This document shows, piece by piece, positions 55,061 through 64,000 of a stretch of 64,000 nt of DNA. The translations under genes were made by a program, and so were the position numbers. Numbering within the stretch: position 1 is the stretch's first letter; each line of letters starts with the position of its first letter. The notes under the pieces are model-generated. The model was not told the origin of the DNA. It searched no databases and was given only the letters and a program-made list of their open reading frames with translations. This DNA comes from Melitaea cinxia (Eukaryota > Arthropoda > Insecta > Lepidoptera > Nymphalidae). The stretch is from positions 2,524,001 through 2,588,000 of the forward strand of contig NC_059415.1 in NCBI RefSeq assembly GCF_905220565.1, read 5' to 3'.

Positions 55061-55444
55061 TGTATGGTATATTCAATAGAGATAAGGTAATCAGTGGAAT
55101 TAATTAAATAAAAGGACATATATGGGGTCCTTAAATAACATGATTTAATAATACAAAATGCATTATACATAATACATTATACATACATAGGTATGTATAA
55201 AACGTATAAACATAGGTATAGGTACATACTCGTACCAAGCTTTAAAAACGAAGTTAATAAAATTCTCGTGGTAATTACAAAGTCATACAATAAAAGTATT
55301 AAATCATTGCTCGTTAGTAAAATGTTGAGTTGATATAAATTTTTATTCAATTAACCGATAAATCGTCGATCGGTGCTATGGAACCGTTAAATAGAACGTA
55401 AATGTGAACGAATTTACAATTAGTTGATTTTATCAAAAATATTT

Positions 55445-55616
55445 TTTTTGTATAACGTCTGAAATACCAGAAGCATCGCAAGCCGACCCTATCCCCAACT
55501 CCCCCCAGGAGCTCTGGTCACCTTACTTACCAAGACGAACACAACAAAGGTCAAGGTACTACCTCAGCTGCGCTGGTCCATATTTTGAGCAGGAAATTTA
55601 CTGCTGTATTTGAGGT
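55445..55616 (+). mobile_element. F-A repeat, both ends missing
   Basis: ACCAGAAGCATCGCAAGCCG, CCCAGGAGCTCTGGTCACCT, TACCAAGACGAACACAACA and TATTTTGAGCAGGAAATTTA are family landmarks. The first 50 bases and some of the centre are gone. Confidence 0.8.
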
Positions 55617-55764
55617 GCAGTAACAGAGAATCGATTGAGACTTGAGTCACACAGGTGCAGAGCAAAGCTATCTGACTTTAAACGGTTATAAAACAGATTT
55701 CATCATTAAACTCCACTTGGTCTATCAGATAAAATTCAGACCCTTAGTTTGTTGACAGAATAAC

Positions 55765-55880
55765 GTAGTGGTGGACAATAGTGATTTCGAGTTCGAACCC
55801 ATTCATTTTAGATATTTGTTAAGGCGATACAGATGTTAGTCGTGGTCTGTACATAGAATTTTCACTCTACTCTAAGCCTC
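55765..55880 (+). mobile_element. Possible SINE head remnant
   Basis: AACGTAGTGGTGGACAATAG, GAGTTCGAACCC (box B-like), later GTCGTGGTCTGTAC and CTAAGCCTCGAAAAG parallel the F-E body order, strongly diverged. Confidence 0.4.
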
Positions 55881-56283
55881 GAAAAGTTGGTAGGTAGTAA
55901 AATTTGGCAAGGGACACCGTGTCATTGTTTGTAATGCTTGTTAGTTATTTGACACGAGTTAAAGGCGAGTGTCGATCGCAACAGTGAAGTTGAAACAAGA
56001 AAAAGAAAAAATAGAAACGTATAGAAAGAAAGTATTAATGGATCCCGTTATCCTAATGACAAACTAAGCATCGCGAAGCTTGATGGAACGATGCAAAAAG
56101 ATATTAAAGGTATCCGTCGTATTATATCGCATGCCGTCGAATCGTTTTTGTCGCTATGATGAGTAATTTAGCGTTACATTGTTTTCTTTTTATTTTATAG
56201 TTATAGCGGTATATCTAGGAAAGTATTTTGATACAAAATGTGTTATCATAATTAATATCCATTTGTAATAAATTGTTACATAG

Positions 56284-56459
56284 TAACAAAGTCGCTTCCC
56301 GCTGTCGGTATGCTTAGATTTTTAAAACTACGCAACGGATTTTGATGCGGTTTCTTTAGTTAATATAGTGATTCCAAAGGAAGTGTATAATACATGCATA
56401 AAATAATAGAGGAACACTGATAGTTTTTGCAAGCATGCGAAGCCAGGGCGGGTTGCTAG
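56284..56459 (+). mobile_element. Repeat J, copy 2
   Basis: CAAAGTCGCTTCCCGCTGTC, AAACTACGCAACGGATTTTG, GTGTATAATACATGCATAA, GTTTTTGCAAGCATGCGAAG and GGGCGGGTTGCTAG, matching 49700-49876 in order. Confidence 0.75.
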
Positions 56460-56486
56460 TAAGATATAATAGGTACATACGACAAG

Positions 56487-56680
56487 ACGACGCGTTGGCG
56501 CAACGGCCACAGCACTGGTTTGGCTGGCTGTTGCGGTAGCAGTTGCGCGTTCGATCCCCGCACGTTAAGCTGTCAGTCCCGGTTATTATCATGTACACCT
56601 GGTAGCGATCGTTATTCATAATATTGAATATATCAAAATAAGCCTATGTCCAGTAGTGGGATATTACAGGCTGAAGCGTA
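56487..56680 (+). mobile_element. F-E SINE with internal deletion
   Basis: Box A TGGCGCAACGG at 56496-56506 and box B-like GCGTTCGATCCCC near 56547. TTATTATCATGTACACC, TAGCGATCGTTATTCATAAT and CAGTAGTGGGATATTACAGG follow; the middle and part of the tail are deleted compared with 43089. Confidence 0.75.
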
Positions 56681-57761
56681 TAAGCGTAGATACATATACG
56701 TATCCTCTGCATCCTCTGCATCGAAATATAATATTAAATTATTATTGGCTATTTTGGTAGAAATAGATAACAATATGTATTATAATTTATATATAAAAGA
56801 GGATATTTATCATTTAGCATGTTTTTGTGGATCACTTTGAGTTCCCGATATTTTGGTACTATTACAACCATTGTGGTCACGGGTGCATTCACGAAAGACG
56901 AGAGCTGCTTACATTACTGCTAAACAAATAAAATCTGTGTAGGTTATTGTAAAAATACGTACACATGCAAAAAAAAATTAGTTGAACTTTGCATGCAAAC
57001 ACGCGTGGCAAAATTAAACTAGTTATAGGTACTCAACATGTAACATGCGATAGTATATGTCTAAAAGCATCACTAAATGCCACTTGTTCAAGTACACTCA
57101 ATACTACAGAATCGATGGTATGAAATCTGATCCAAATCAAATACATCCATAGTTCAACGAACACTGTCAATATGCGATACACGTAATAGTCCGGAACACA
57201 GCTGAAATTACAGCTTCTCCAAACAGTATCATAAATAATAACTTTCGTATATGTACAAAAATGTACATTTTAATCTACACAGAGTTGGAATAATTTCAGT
57301 CCCCTTCCCAGTCTACTGCTGGGCACAGTTCTACTTTCCTTAAACTCCCGTGAAATAGTTCTGCCACCGCATTTTTATTGTTGAAGTCTACCTCAACGCT
57401 TTGACGGAACCTGTAAAGGTTGGGTGTACTAACACAGCAAGCAACTGGTTGGCTTATTGATATACCTGTTCTGTAATTAATTTTAAAGATATTTTCGTAT
57501 CTATTATCATTCGGATAGAAACGGAAAACAAGTACTTATAGATAGAAATGGAATTTAAATTAGAACATTTAAATCTATGTATTCCTGGAAAAGAACGTAA
57601 ACTTGTCCATTATACAGAGAATATTGAATGAATTGAACTGAAATTTGAATTCATTTATGGATATAGATTTTGTTTCCAGAGTTAAAATCTAAAGAAATAA
57701 CGCTGGAATAATGTATCTTTGTGTTTTTGTTAGAAGATGTATTATATAAAATTCTATTTTA
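56681..57761. other. No gene seen
   Basis: AT-rich. CCCAGTCTACTGCTGGGCAC (57318-57337) is a repeat word related to SINE/F-D ends. No exon recognised. Confidence 0.45.
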
Positions 57762-57895
57762 TTCTCGTGTTGCGGTATTTGTTGCAAAATTCCTCCGAAA
57801 CGGCTGGACCGATTTTTATGAAATTTTGTGTGCATATTGGGTAAGTCTCAGAATCGGCCGACATCTATTTTTCATACCCCTAAGTTAGAATAAAA
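57762..57895 (-). mobile_element. Repeat G fragment, minus orientation
   Basis: TCCTCCGAAACGGCTGGACC, GAAATTTTGTGTGCATATTG and GTAAGTCTCAGAATCGGCC are the reverse of the G landmarks at 60060-60150. Confidence 0.7.
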
Positions 57896-59314
57896 TGTAG
57901 GCTAAACTTTTAATTAAATCATGATTAATTTCAATGATATTATTAGACCCGATGATCTTTACATACCTGTAAGATTTTTAATCTTTACAATTTTTTTAAC
58001 GACCTATATAATTATGCCACGCCTCTGCCATTCTCTTTCGTGTATAGATTTCTTCAATAATAGAAAAAGGTTGTAAGTTAACTTGGTACGCTATTCATCT
58101 AAAAGTTGACCAACCTACACATTTCGCTTGAAAAATTAGCAAAAAACAATACTAAAAATATCTATAATTTATCACATTTTCAAACTTCTGTTAAAATTCA
58201 CTCTCTAAGTATGTTAAATAAAAAAAGAAGACAAACACATGTAATAATCAACTAAGCTACACTGTTTATAACTTATCTAATACTCAAAATACGGAAAAAA
58301 CCAATTCTCTTTGCATTTAATTTCAACTAATGGGTTGCACTTTTCATTTTATGCGTTTCCACGAACGTTGGCGTATGTACGCGATCGTGTTTCATAAAAC
58401 CTACTATATTTAATTAAAACCGGGATGAAAAGGCTTTGTAGGCATGTGAGATAAAAGGAAACCAAAATACACGTAGATATAAATGTAAAATTCACTTGAA
58501 TTTCAAAGTTAAATGTATGTAGAACTGAAATAAAGCAAAGTCTTTACTTATCCGAGTTTTATTTGTATCACTAGATTTGCTTTGTGTTACTACTTTTGTT
58601 AAATTTTATTTTATTTATTTAATTTGAATTCGTAGACTCCCTTGCATCATTTGTATTTATTTGTATACTATATTCTTTTAGTTAAATTTTTGTTGCAGTT
58701 ATTATAAGCCAAATAGTATTTTAATCTATTTGTATTTTTTTTTGTTATGTTTTAGTAAAAGTTTTACAACAGTTAACGAACAGGTTTCTTTTGCATACTA
58801 ACTGCAGATGCTATGTTTTAGATTTTTGTACTAATTTGATTTAATATTTTTTAAATATCATAATGTACTTCCTACTGAAATTTGAATGATAACCTATCAT
58901 TAAATCAGGCCATTCAATGAAACGCCTAAATGTTGATTAGCCGAGTGTCCAAGCCTAATTTCCAACAGTACAGGAAAACAAAGCCCAGAAAACTGGTTAA
59001 AAATTAACTTTGAGTCATACCTATTATCACTATGTTATACTTGAAACCGACTTGGCATTTCTGTGTAGTTCAAAATTGCCTGTAAAATATTTCGAGGAAG
59101 AAGTTCAGTAGAAAACTTTGACAGTTTTTTTTGACAAAATATTATGTATAAATTTATTAGGACGGAGAACTAAACGTGGTTTAGTTTATGGGATTTTTTG
59201 CTACTTTCTTTTATGAAATAAAGAATACTCGAGGATATTAGAAGTAATTTGTAAAGTAGCTAGTAGGCGTTGCTTTCGAATATCGAATATTATTATTATA
59301 CAGTAATTTATATA
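57896..59314. other. No gene seen
   Basis: AT-rich; no repeat or exon recognised. Confidence 0.5.
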
Positions 59315-59753
59315 CAGGATGTTCGACTCCTAACTACGTTCCATTAAATGGGAGGTTCTGTATGTGCTGTACATTATGTTCCGTAAAAAAACTAGTCCTT
59401 TTTTAAATTTTACTTTGTCTTCTGTCTTCGAGCTATTCTGGCAACCTACTTCTGCGTAACCATCCAATATTATTATTTTTAGCCCTAAAACGTCTTCAAA
59501 GTGAAATATTAATACCAACTGCCGTATACAACTGAAGAACCTCAAGAAGACGAATTCTTTTCTCGTAGAATATTTATCCTTGCTTACGCACTGACAAATG
59601 GTATCATGCGGAACGAGTCTATCAAAGTAGCTCATCTATTGAAACAAAGTCAAATTTAGAAATGGGCTAGGATATTTTTTTAACGGAACTTGATCTTTTA
59701 CACCTACCGAAAATCCCGTTTGAAGGAACGCAGTCAGGAGTCTAACACCCTCA
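59315..59753 (+). mobile_element. Repeat K, 439-bp TIR element with TATA flanks
   Basis: The left end CAGGATGTTCGACTCCTAAC and right end GCAGTCAGGAGTCTAACACC..CTCA are inverse complements with few mismatches. TATA stands at 59311-59314 and 59754-59757. The minus-strand frame at 59330-59635 lies wholly inside and shows no domain. A TA-rich duplication suggests a Tc1/mariner- or Harbinger-type non-autonomous element. Confidence 0.8.
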
Positions 59754-59974
59754 TATAATGTAATAAATAAACCATTAGGGTCTACAGTGTTAATATACAT
59801 TCATTGCATGATAATTTTGGGGATAGTAGTATATTGTGGACAGATATATCTGAAACAATTTGAACTCAATCGTTTTGTACTTTGTTATATAGAGTTTTTC
59901 AATGTGTTTTCATTCATTAGGTAATAATACTCATTCTTTTTTTTAGCTTTTTATTGTATCACTGAGTGACTTAT

Positions 59975-60183
59975 TGACTCACTCAGCTGACCCCGCAAAC
60001 GTTGTTTTGCCATATAAGTTATTAACCCCCTTAATCCCCCCCCCCTTTTATTACTCAGGGAGATGAAAATTAGATGTTGTTCGATTCTCAGACCTACCCA
60101 ATATGTACACAAAATTTCATGAGAATCGGTCAAGCCGTTTCGGAGGAGTTTAACTACAAACACCGCGACACGAGATTTTTATA
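59975..60183 (+). mobile_element. Repeat G, compact copy
   Basis: CAGCTGACCCCGCAAACGTT, GTTTTGCCATATAAGTTATT, a C11 run at 60037, GATTCTCAGACCTACCCAAT, AAGCCGTTTCGGAGGAGTTT and CCGCGACACGAG. Confidence 0.75.
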
Positions 60184-60195
60184 TATTTGATATAT

Positions 60196-60883
60196 ATTAA
60201 TACGCTAAGGTTTAAGATGTTTGTCTCCCTTTTCAGAAAAAGCCTCACAATTGTTCCACATAAATTATATATCATTTTATAGATAATTGCTTGCACTACC
60301 GGCGACAACACCTAAAACATTTGTTATTGCTTTTCATTTTTAAATTAATTAATTATAAAATTATATGTTTATATATGACGTGTGGTTACGGTAGTTAGAA
60401 TATAGCGATCTCCTCTCTTCCCGTGGGTGTCGCAAGAGGCGACTAAGGGATAATATAGTTCCACTACTACCTTGGAACTTAAAAAGCCGCTCGATGGCGG
60501 AATAACCATCCAACTGCTGGCTTTGAAATACACAGGCCAAAGACTGGCAGCAGTGTCTTCGGTGCTACGAAGCCAGTTCTGCGGTCACCAACCCGCCTGC
60601 CCAGCGTGGTGACTATGGGCAAAACACATGAGTTCACGCCATTTTTGGCGCTAACTTGTAAAGGCCTATGTCCAGCAGTGGACTGTATTAAACTAAAGAA
60701 ATGATGATGATGAAGTGATGACATATGACGGCTTTAATTTATAAACAACGTCAACATGAGTGACGGTCGGTAAATTTTTTGTTCAATTTCAAATCAACTC
60801 ACGTATAAATACTTTTTTCTAATTTTGTAAAGTGATAATTATTATTGCTTATTTTGTGCGAATTATTCGTACGACTATAGCTA
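60196..60883 (+). mobile_element. Repeat I, split by F-D
   Basis: TTAATACGCTAAGGTTTAAG, CTCACAATTGTTCCACATAA, GTGACGGTCGGTAAATTTTT, GTGCGAATTATTCGTACG and ATAGCTAGTA match 40643-40908, interrupted at 60381-60722. Confidence 0.75.
60381..60722 (-). mobile_element. F-D repeat, full length, with 8-bp duplication
   Basis: ATATGACG lies at 60373-60380 and 60723-60730. Between them the complete family runs in reverse, from TGTGGTTACGGTAGTTAGAA to AAAGAAATGATGATGATGAA. This copy defines both ends of F-D (about 340 bases). The minus frame 60479-60724 is the shared family peptide. Confidence 0.85.
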
Positions 60884-60971
60884 GTATATTTATATTTTAC
60901 AAAGTTGAAGATTTGTATACTCTAGACACATGTTATAAATACTTTTTTTTGTATAGAATTACGAAGATTCA

Positions 60972-61060
60972 GTCTGTAATATCCCACTGCTGAGTATAGG
61001 CCTCTTTCTCCACATAGGAGAAGGATTGGAGCTTAATCCACCCTGCTACACTACGGGTTG
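60972..61060 (-). mobile_element. F-E SINE tail, minus orientation
   Basis: GTCTGTAATATCCCACTGCT, GTATAGGCCTCTTTCTCC and GGAGCTTAATCCACCCTGC are the reverse of the F-E tail. Confidence 0.7.
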
Positions 61061-62111
61061 TATTTGTATAAGAAAGTTATTTTTTCTTTATATTGACGTT
61101 TTCCCTTTTCTATATTACCTATCTACGATAAAAAAATAATAATCACGTTCAAACTGAGAACACGTGATTATTTGACCGATCGATTTGTGAAAACGTGAAA
61201 ACTGTAAACAATGGTCCTAAACAAATACTTGAAAACGTTGACTCCACAAGGGTGTAATCAAAGTACACGAAAGTGATAGCTACAGGTATTTGTATTGGTA
61301 TATATATATAAGGTATAGTTGAATAATGGAATGAATTAAAATAATACGACGTATAAATGCCTAAGTCTGTCTCTGTCATATAATACCTAATGGGCCAAAA
61401 ATTATTTTTCACATTATTCCATATTAAGTGTGCCATCGTATGTTACATTTTAACGATTTTTATTTTGTAATTGTTTGTACCCCATCGGATATATTATAGT
61501 AGAGGTTTTAAAGCTGTATTTGGGAAATTAAGATATTTTTAATAACTTATATTTTGGCTTTCTCGAGGAGGCCTCGGGGCTGTAGCCCCATATTGGCCTT
61601 ATTAGTAGCAGAAAATATGAAATAAAAGATAGTTGTGAGAACAGTTTGCGAACGCTCCTTAAAATAATTAATCTATTAAAAGTAAACTAGAATAATAAGC
61701 AAAATTAGACAAAAAAATAAAAGTAGAAACAGACTTGTTTAATTAAAGAGGAAGCATGTAAATAAGATTCCTTATTTATTCATTTCCTTTCTCAACCTTG
61801 TACTTGAAGTATTTTATAAGATGTCATTTAAATTTTATGCGCTATATTACACTACAGTTCATTCTGCTTATGAAAAATGTTTTAAAAATCATCGAACGGA
61901 TTTTCTTGACTTTGGTGTTGTGTATTTCCTGACATCGGACACAAGATATTTTCTTTCTGGGGGCCTTTGAGTGTCGCGCAACGAATTTTTATTTATAGGA
62001 AATTACTTGCCTATAAAAATCTATATAAAGGTTGATGATTCATTATTATGAAAAACAAGAAAAGTTTTGCGAACATCTATTAAAATTAGAATAAATCATA
62101 TATATATATAT

Positions 62112-62144
<33 letters not shown>

Positions 62145-62295
62145 TATATTTATTTATTTTTTGTTCGTAAATATGGACTTTTTTCATAGGAGAGTGTTTT
62201 TATTGTTATTACTAGTTAAAAATATTGAAAAAATAATTGGAAAGTTGCCGAACATTTTTTCAAATTAGTTTATGTTTATAAATATATTTATTGTC
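61061..62295. other. No gene seen; TA microsatellite at 62099-62141
   Basis: AT-rich. One GC-rich islet reads CTCGAGGAGGCCTCGGGGCT (61562-61581), continuing GTAGCCCCATATTGGCC. It is unlike the surroundings but too short to assign. Confidence 0.45.
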
Positions 62296-62440
62296 TTCGG
62301 TGCGACAAAGCCAGCCCTGCGGTCACCAATCCGCCTGTCCAGCGTGGTGACTACGAGCAACACACAAGAGTTCACGCCATTTCTGGCGTGAACTTGTGGA
62401 AACCTGTGTCAAGCAGTGGACTGTGATAGGCTGAAATGAT
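62296..62440 (-). mobile_element. F-D repeat fragment, minus orientation
   Basis: CTTCGGTGCGACAAAGCCAG, CGGTCACCAATCCGCCTG, CCAGCGTGGTGACTACG and AGTGGACTGTGATAGGCTG: the first 145 bases of the family in reverse. Confidence 0.8.
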
Positions 62441-64000
62441 GATTATTGGAAATATTCTATTTTACATTGTTGTCTTAGTTATAGCGTATACAAATTTAAT
62501 AACTTATCATAATATATAAAAAAATATTCCCTGTTGTACAGTTTATTTATTTTATCAAATATACATTCAATAAACAAGAAAACTTTAGTAAAAAGATTGC
62601 AAATAGGATGGATAAGTTATTGTAGGCGAATCCTTTTTCTTGGGTCAGTTCACACGAAACTTAATAAAAGTGTCTTTAATAGAAGGACAGTATCGAATTT
62701 TTTATCGCTTTTAGATTATATTTACAAAAGTTTTACACCAAAACTAGCTTTTAAATAAAAAAAAATACCGTACAAAAAACGAATAACATGTATCCTTTTT
62801 TAGTAAATATCGAATAGTTAAACATTTGTTGCTTCATAAATAACGAATTCAATAAGTGACATATTTTCTATCTTGTAGTAATATAAGAACTACAGACATT
62901 AAAAAAATCTCACAGCATTGGATAGCTTGTTTAGAGTCACACATCACACCATTATGAGCGGAGTAACAATGAAAAATATCGCAAAAACGGCCAAAGTGTA
63001 TTGTTCCTTTGATATCATAGCATATGGGATTATATAAAATTTTCTATGAGAATGAAATTGCAAGTAACAGGTAATATAATATAAACACAAACGAAATACA
63101 TTATCCTCTTCCTGAAAACATTAGTTAAAAATCTATAGAATACGTCAGAAAATAATAATGATCACATATTACGGGTTGGGTTACTTGAAACATTATTTCA
63201 TAACACATAGTAACTTTTATCATGAAAAAATAAGAGCCTATCAAAAATACCTGACTATTTTCATAATACCTAATATGAGGCCTTGAAAGCGATGAAAAAT
63301 ATTTACATTTGTATACCTTTGTAAAAAACTACAAAGTAAAATATAATCTGCCACATGAGAATGTTATAGAACTATTTTAAACACAGTTCTGTAAATATTG
63401 TATGAGTATTTTTGCATTATTTAAAACTTTATTTAGTCTGCCGTTATATTAGGAATTACCGTGAAACGTAAATTTTATAATAACGTAATAATATGATGTA
63501 CATTTCACTATGAAGTTGATTTTATATACATCGAGACATAAATCTAAATTAGCTGGTGTTAGTCAGGGATATTTTAATTAACTAAAAGCAACTAATAATA
63601 ATTTCTGTTATCGCGCGATTGATTACAATAGCAGTAAAATAGCGTTTGATTGCTCGATGGCCGTTTAATAATTGCTAATTGTCAAATAGCGTGTAATATT
63701 TTGTGTTTCATATAAATCGGCGCTAAAACCATAATTATAGCGATATTCAGTAGTTATATTTTAGTTCATTAATTTACTAAACTATAAATATATTTGAGTT
63801 GCAATAATAAAAGAAGTCGAATAATAAAAAAATATGTATGTAAAAATTGGATAATCCTTGCTATATATCGGCACTGTAAAATAATAACACTACATATACA
63901 TATACATGTACGTAAGATCTTATATCTTATTAGATATATAAATAAAAATGAATATTGCTAAGCGCATAACTCGAGAATGGCTCGACCACTTCAGCTATTA
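62441..64000. other. No gene seen; repeat end at the right edge
   Basis: AT-rich. The last bases (AAGCGCATAACTCGAGAATG then GCTCGACCACTTCAGCTATT) resemble the start of a common Lepidoptera repeat cut by the window edge. Confidence 0.4.

Noticed and set aside
59330..59635. 101-codon minus-strand frame
   Set aside because: It lies completely inside TIR element K and its equivalent is not preserved in the copy at 51209.

Overview
This 64 kb window is a piece of an insect nuclear genome, almost certainly a moth or butterfly. It is AT-rich, has very little coding sequence, and shows spliced exons with GT..AG boundaries. It is also crowded with short dispersed repeats of the kind typical of Lepidoptera: CTAG-ended Helitrons, tRNA-headed SINEs, small elements with terminal inverted repeats, and CR1/Jockey-like LINE tails. 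Almost all open frames of 60-130 codons are chance frames in repeats or microsatellites. No bacterial, viral or CRISPR feature was seen.

Two host genes can be supported, both on the + strand. (1) The 3' part of a Homer scaffold gene: four in-phase coding exons at 16866-17035, 20409-20524, 21177-21293 and 22215-22256, ending in TGA. They encode the C-terminal coiled coil (about 147 residues). The EVH1-coding exons were not recognised and probably lie to the left, so roughly 1-16.8 kb is read as intron or upstream sequence. From 22.26 to about 27.2 kb there is a stretch poor in known repeats that may be a long 3' UTR; it holds a family of AT-rich palindromes. (2) The 5' part of a Patj/MUPP1-type multi-PDZ gene: an unmistakable PDZ-coding exon at 53736-53873, a probable 5' exon at 50381-50554 whose last three bases are an ATG, and a speculative promoter/first exon near 33.85-34.15 kb. 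The rest of the gene lies beyond the right edge.

Layout: 1-16.8 kb, repeats and AT-rich intron or intergenic DNA, with a nested tRNA-like SINE at 164-333 and a minus-strand LINE remnant at 15.9-16.6 kb; 16.9-27.2 kb, Homer 3' half; 27.2-34 kb, repeat-dense, with a 740 bp foldback element, a 117 bp tandem array with YY1/Pho-like motifs, a hAT-type MITE and a perfect hairpin; 34-53.7 kb, proposed Patj 5' introns with Helitrons, SINEs and TIR elements; 53.9-64 kb, Patj intron with further repeats.

Repeat families are named here as F-A (GGCAAACAAGCG / GCATCGCAAGCGCGTTG family), F-B (AACCGACTTC..GAAGTCGGTT ends), F-C (TGAAGTAAAACTTC ends), F-D (CACTGCTGGACATAGGCC family), F-E (tRNA-headed SINE), Hel (TCTATAC..CTAG Helitron), G (CCGTTTCGGAGGAGTTT family), I, J and K. 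The labels are local and families were assigned by eye; no database search was run.
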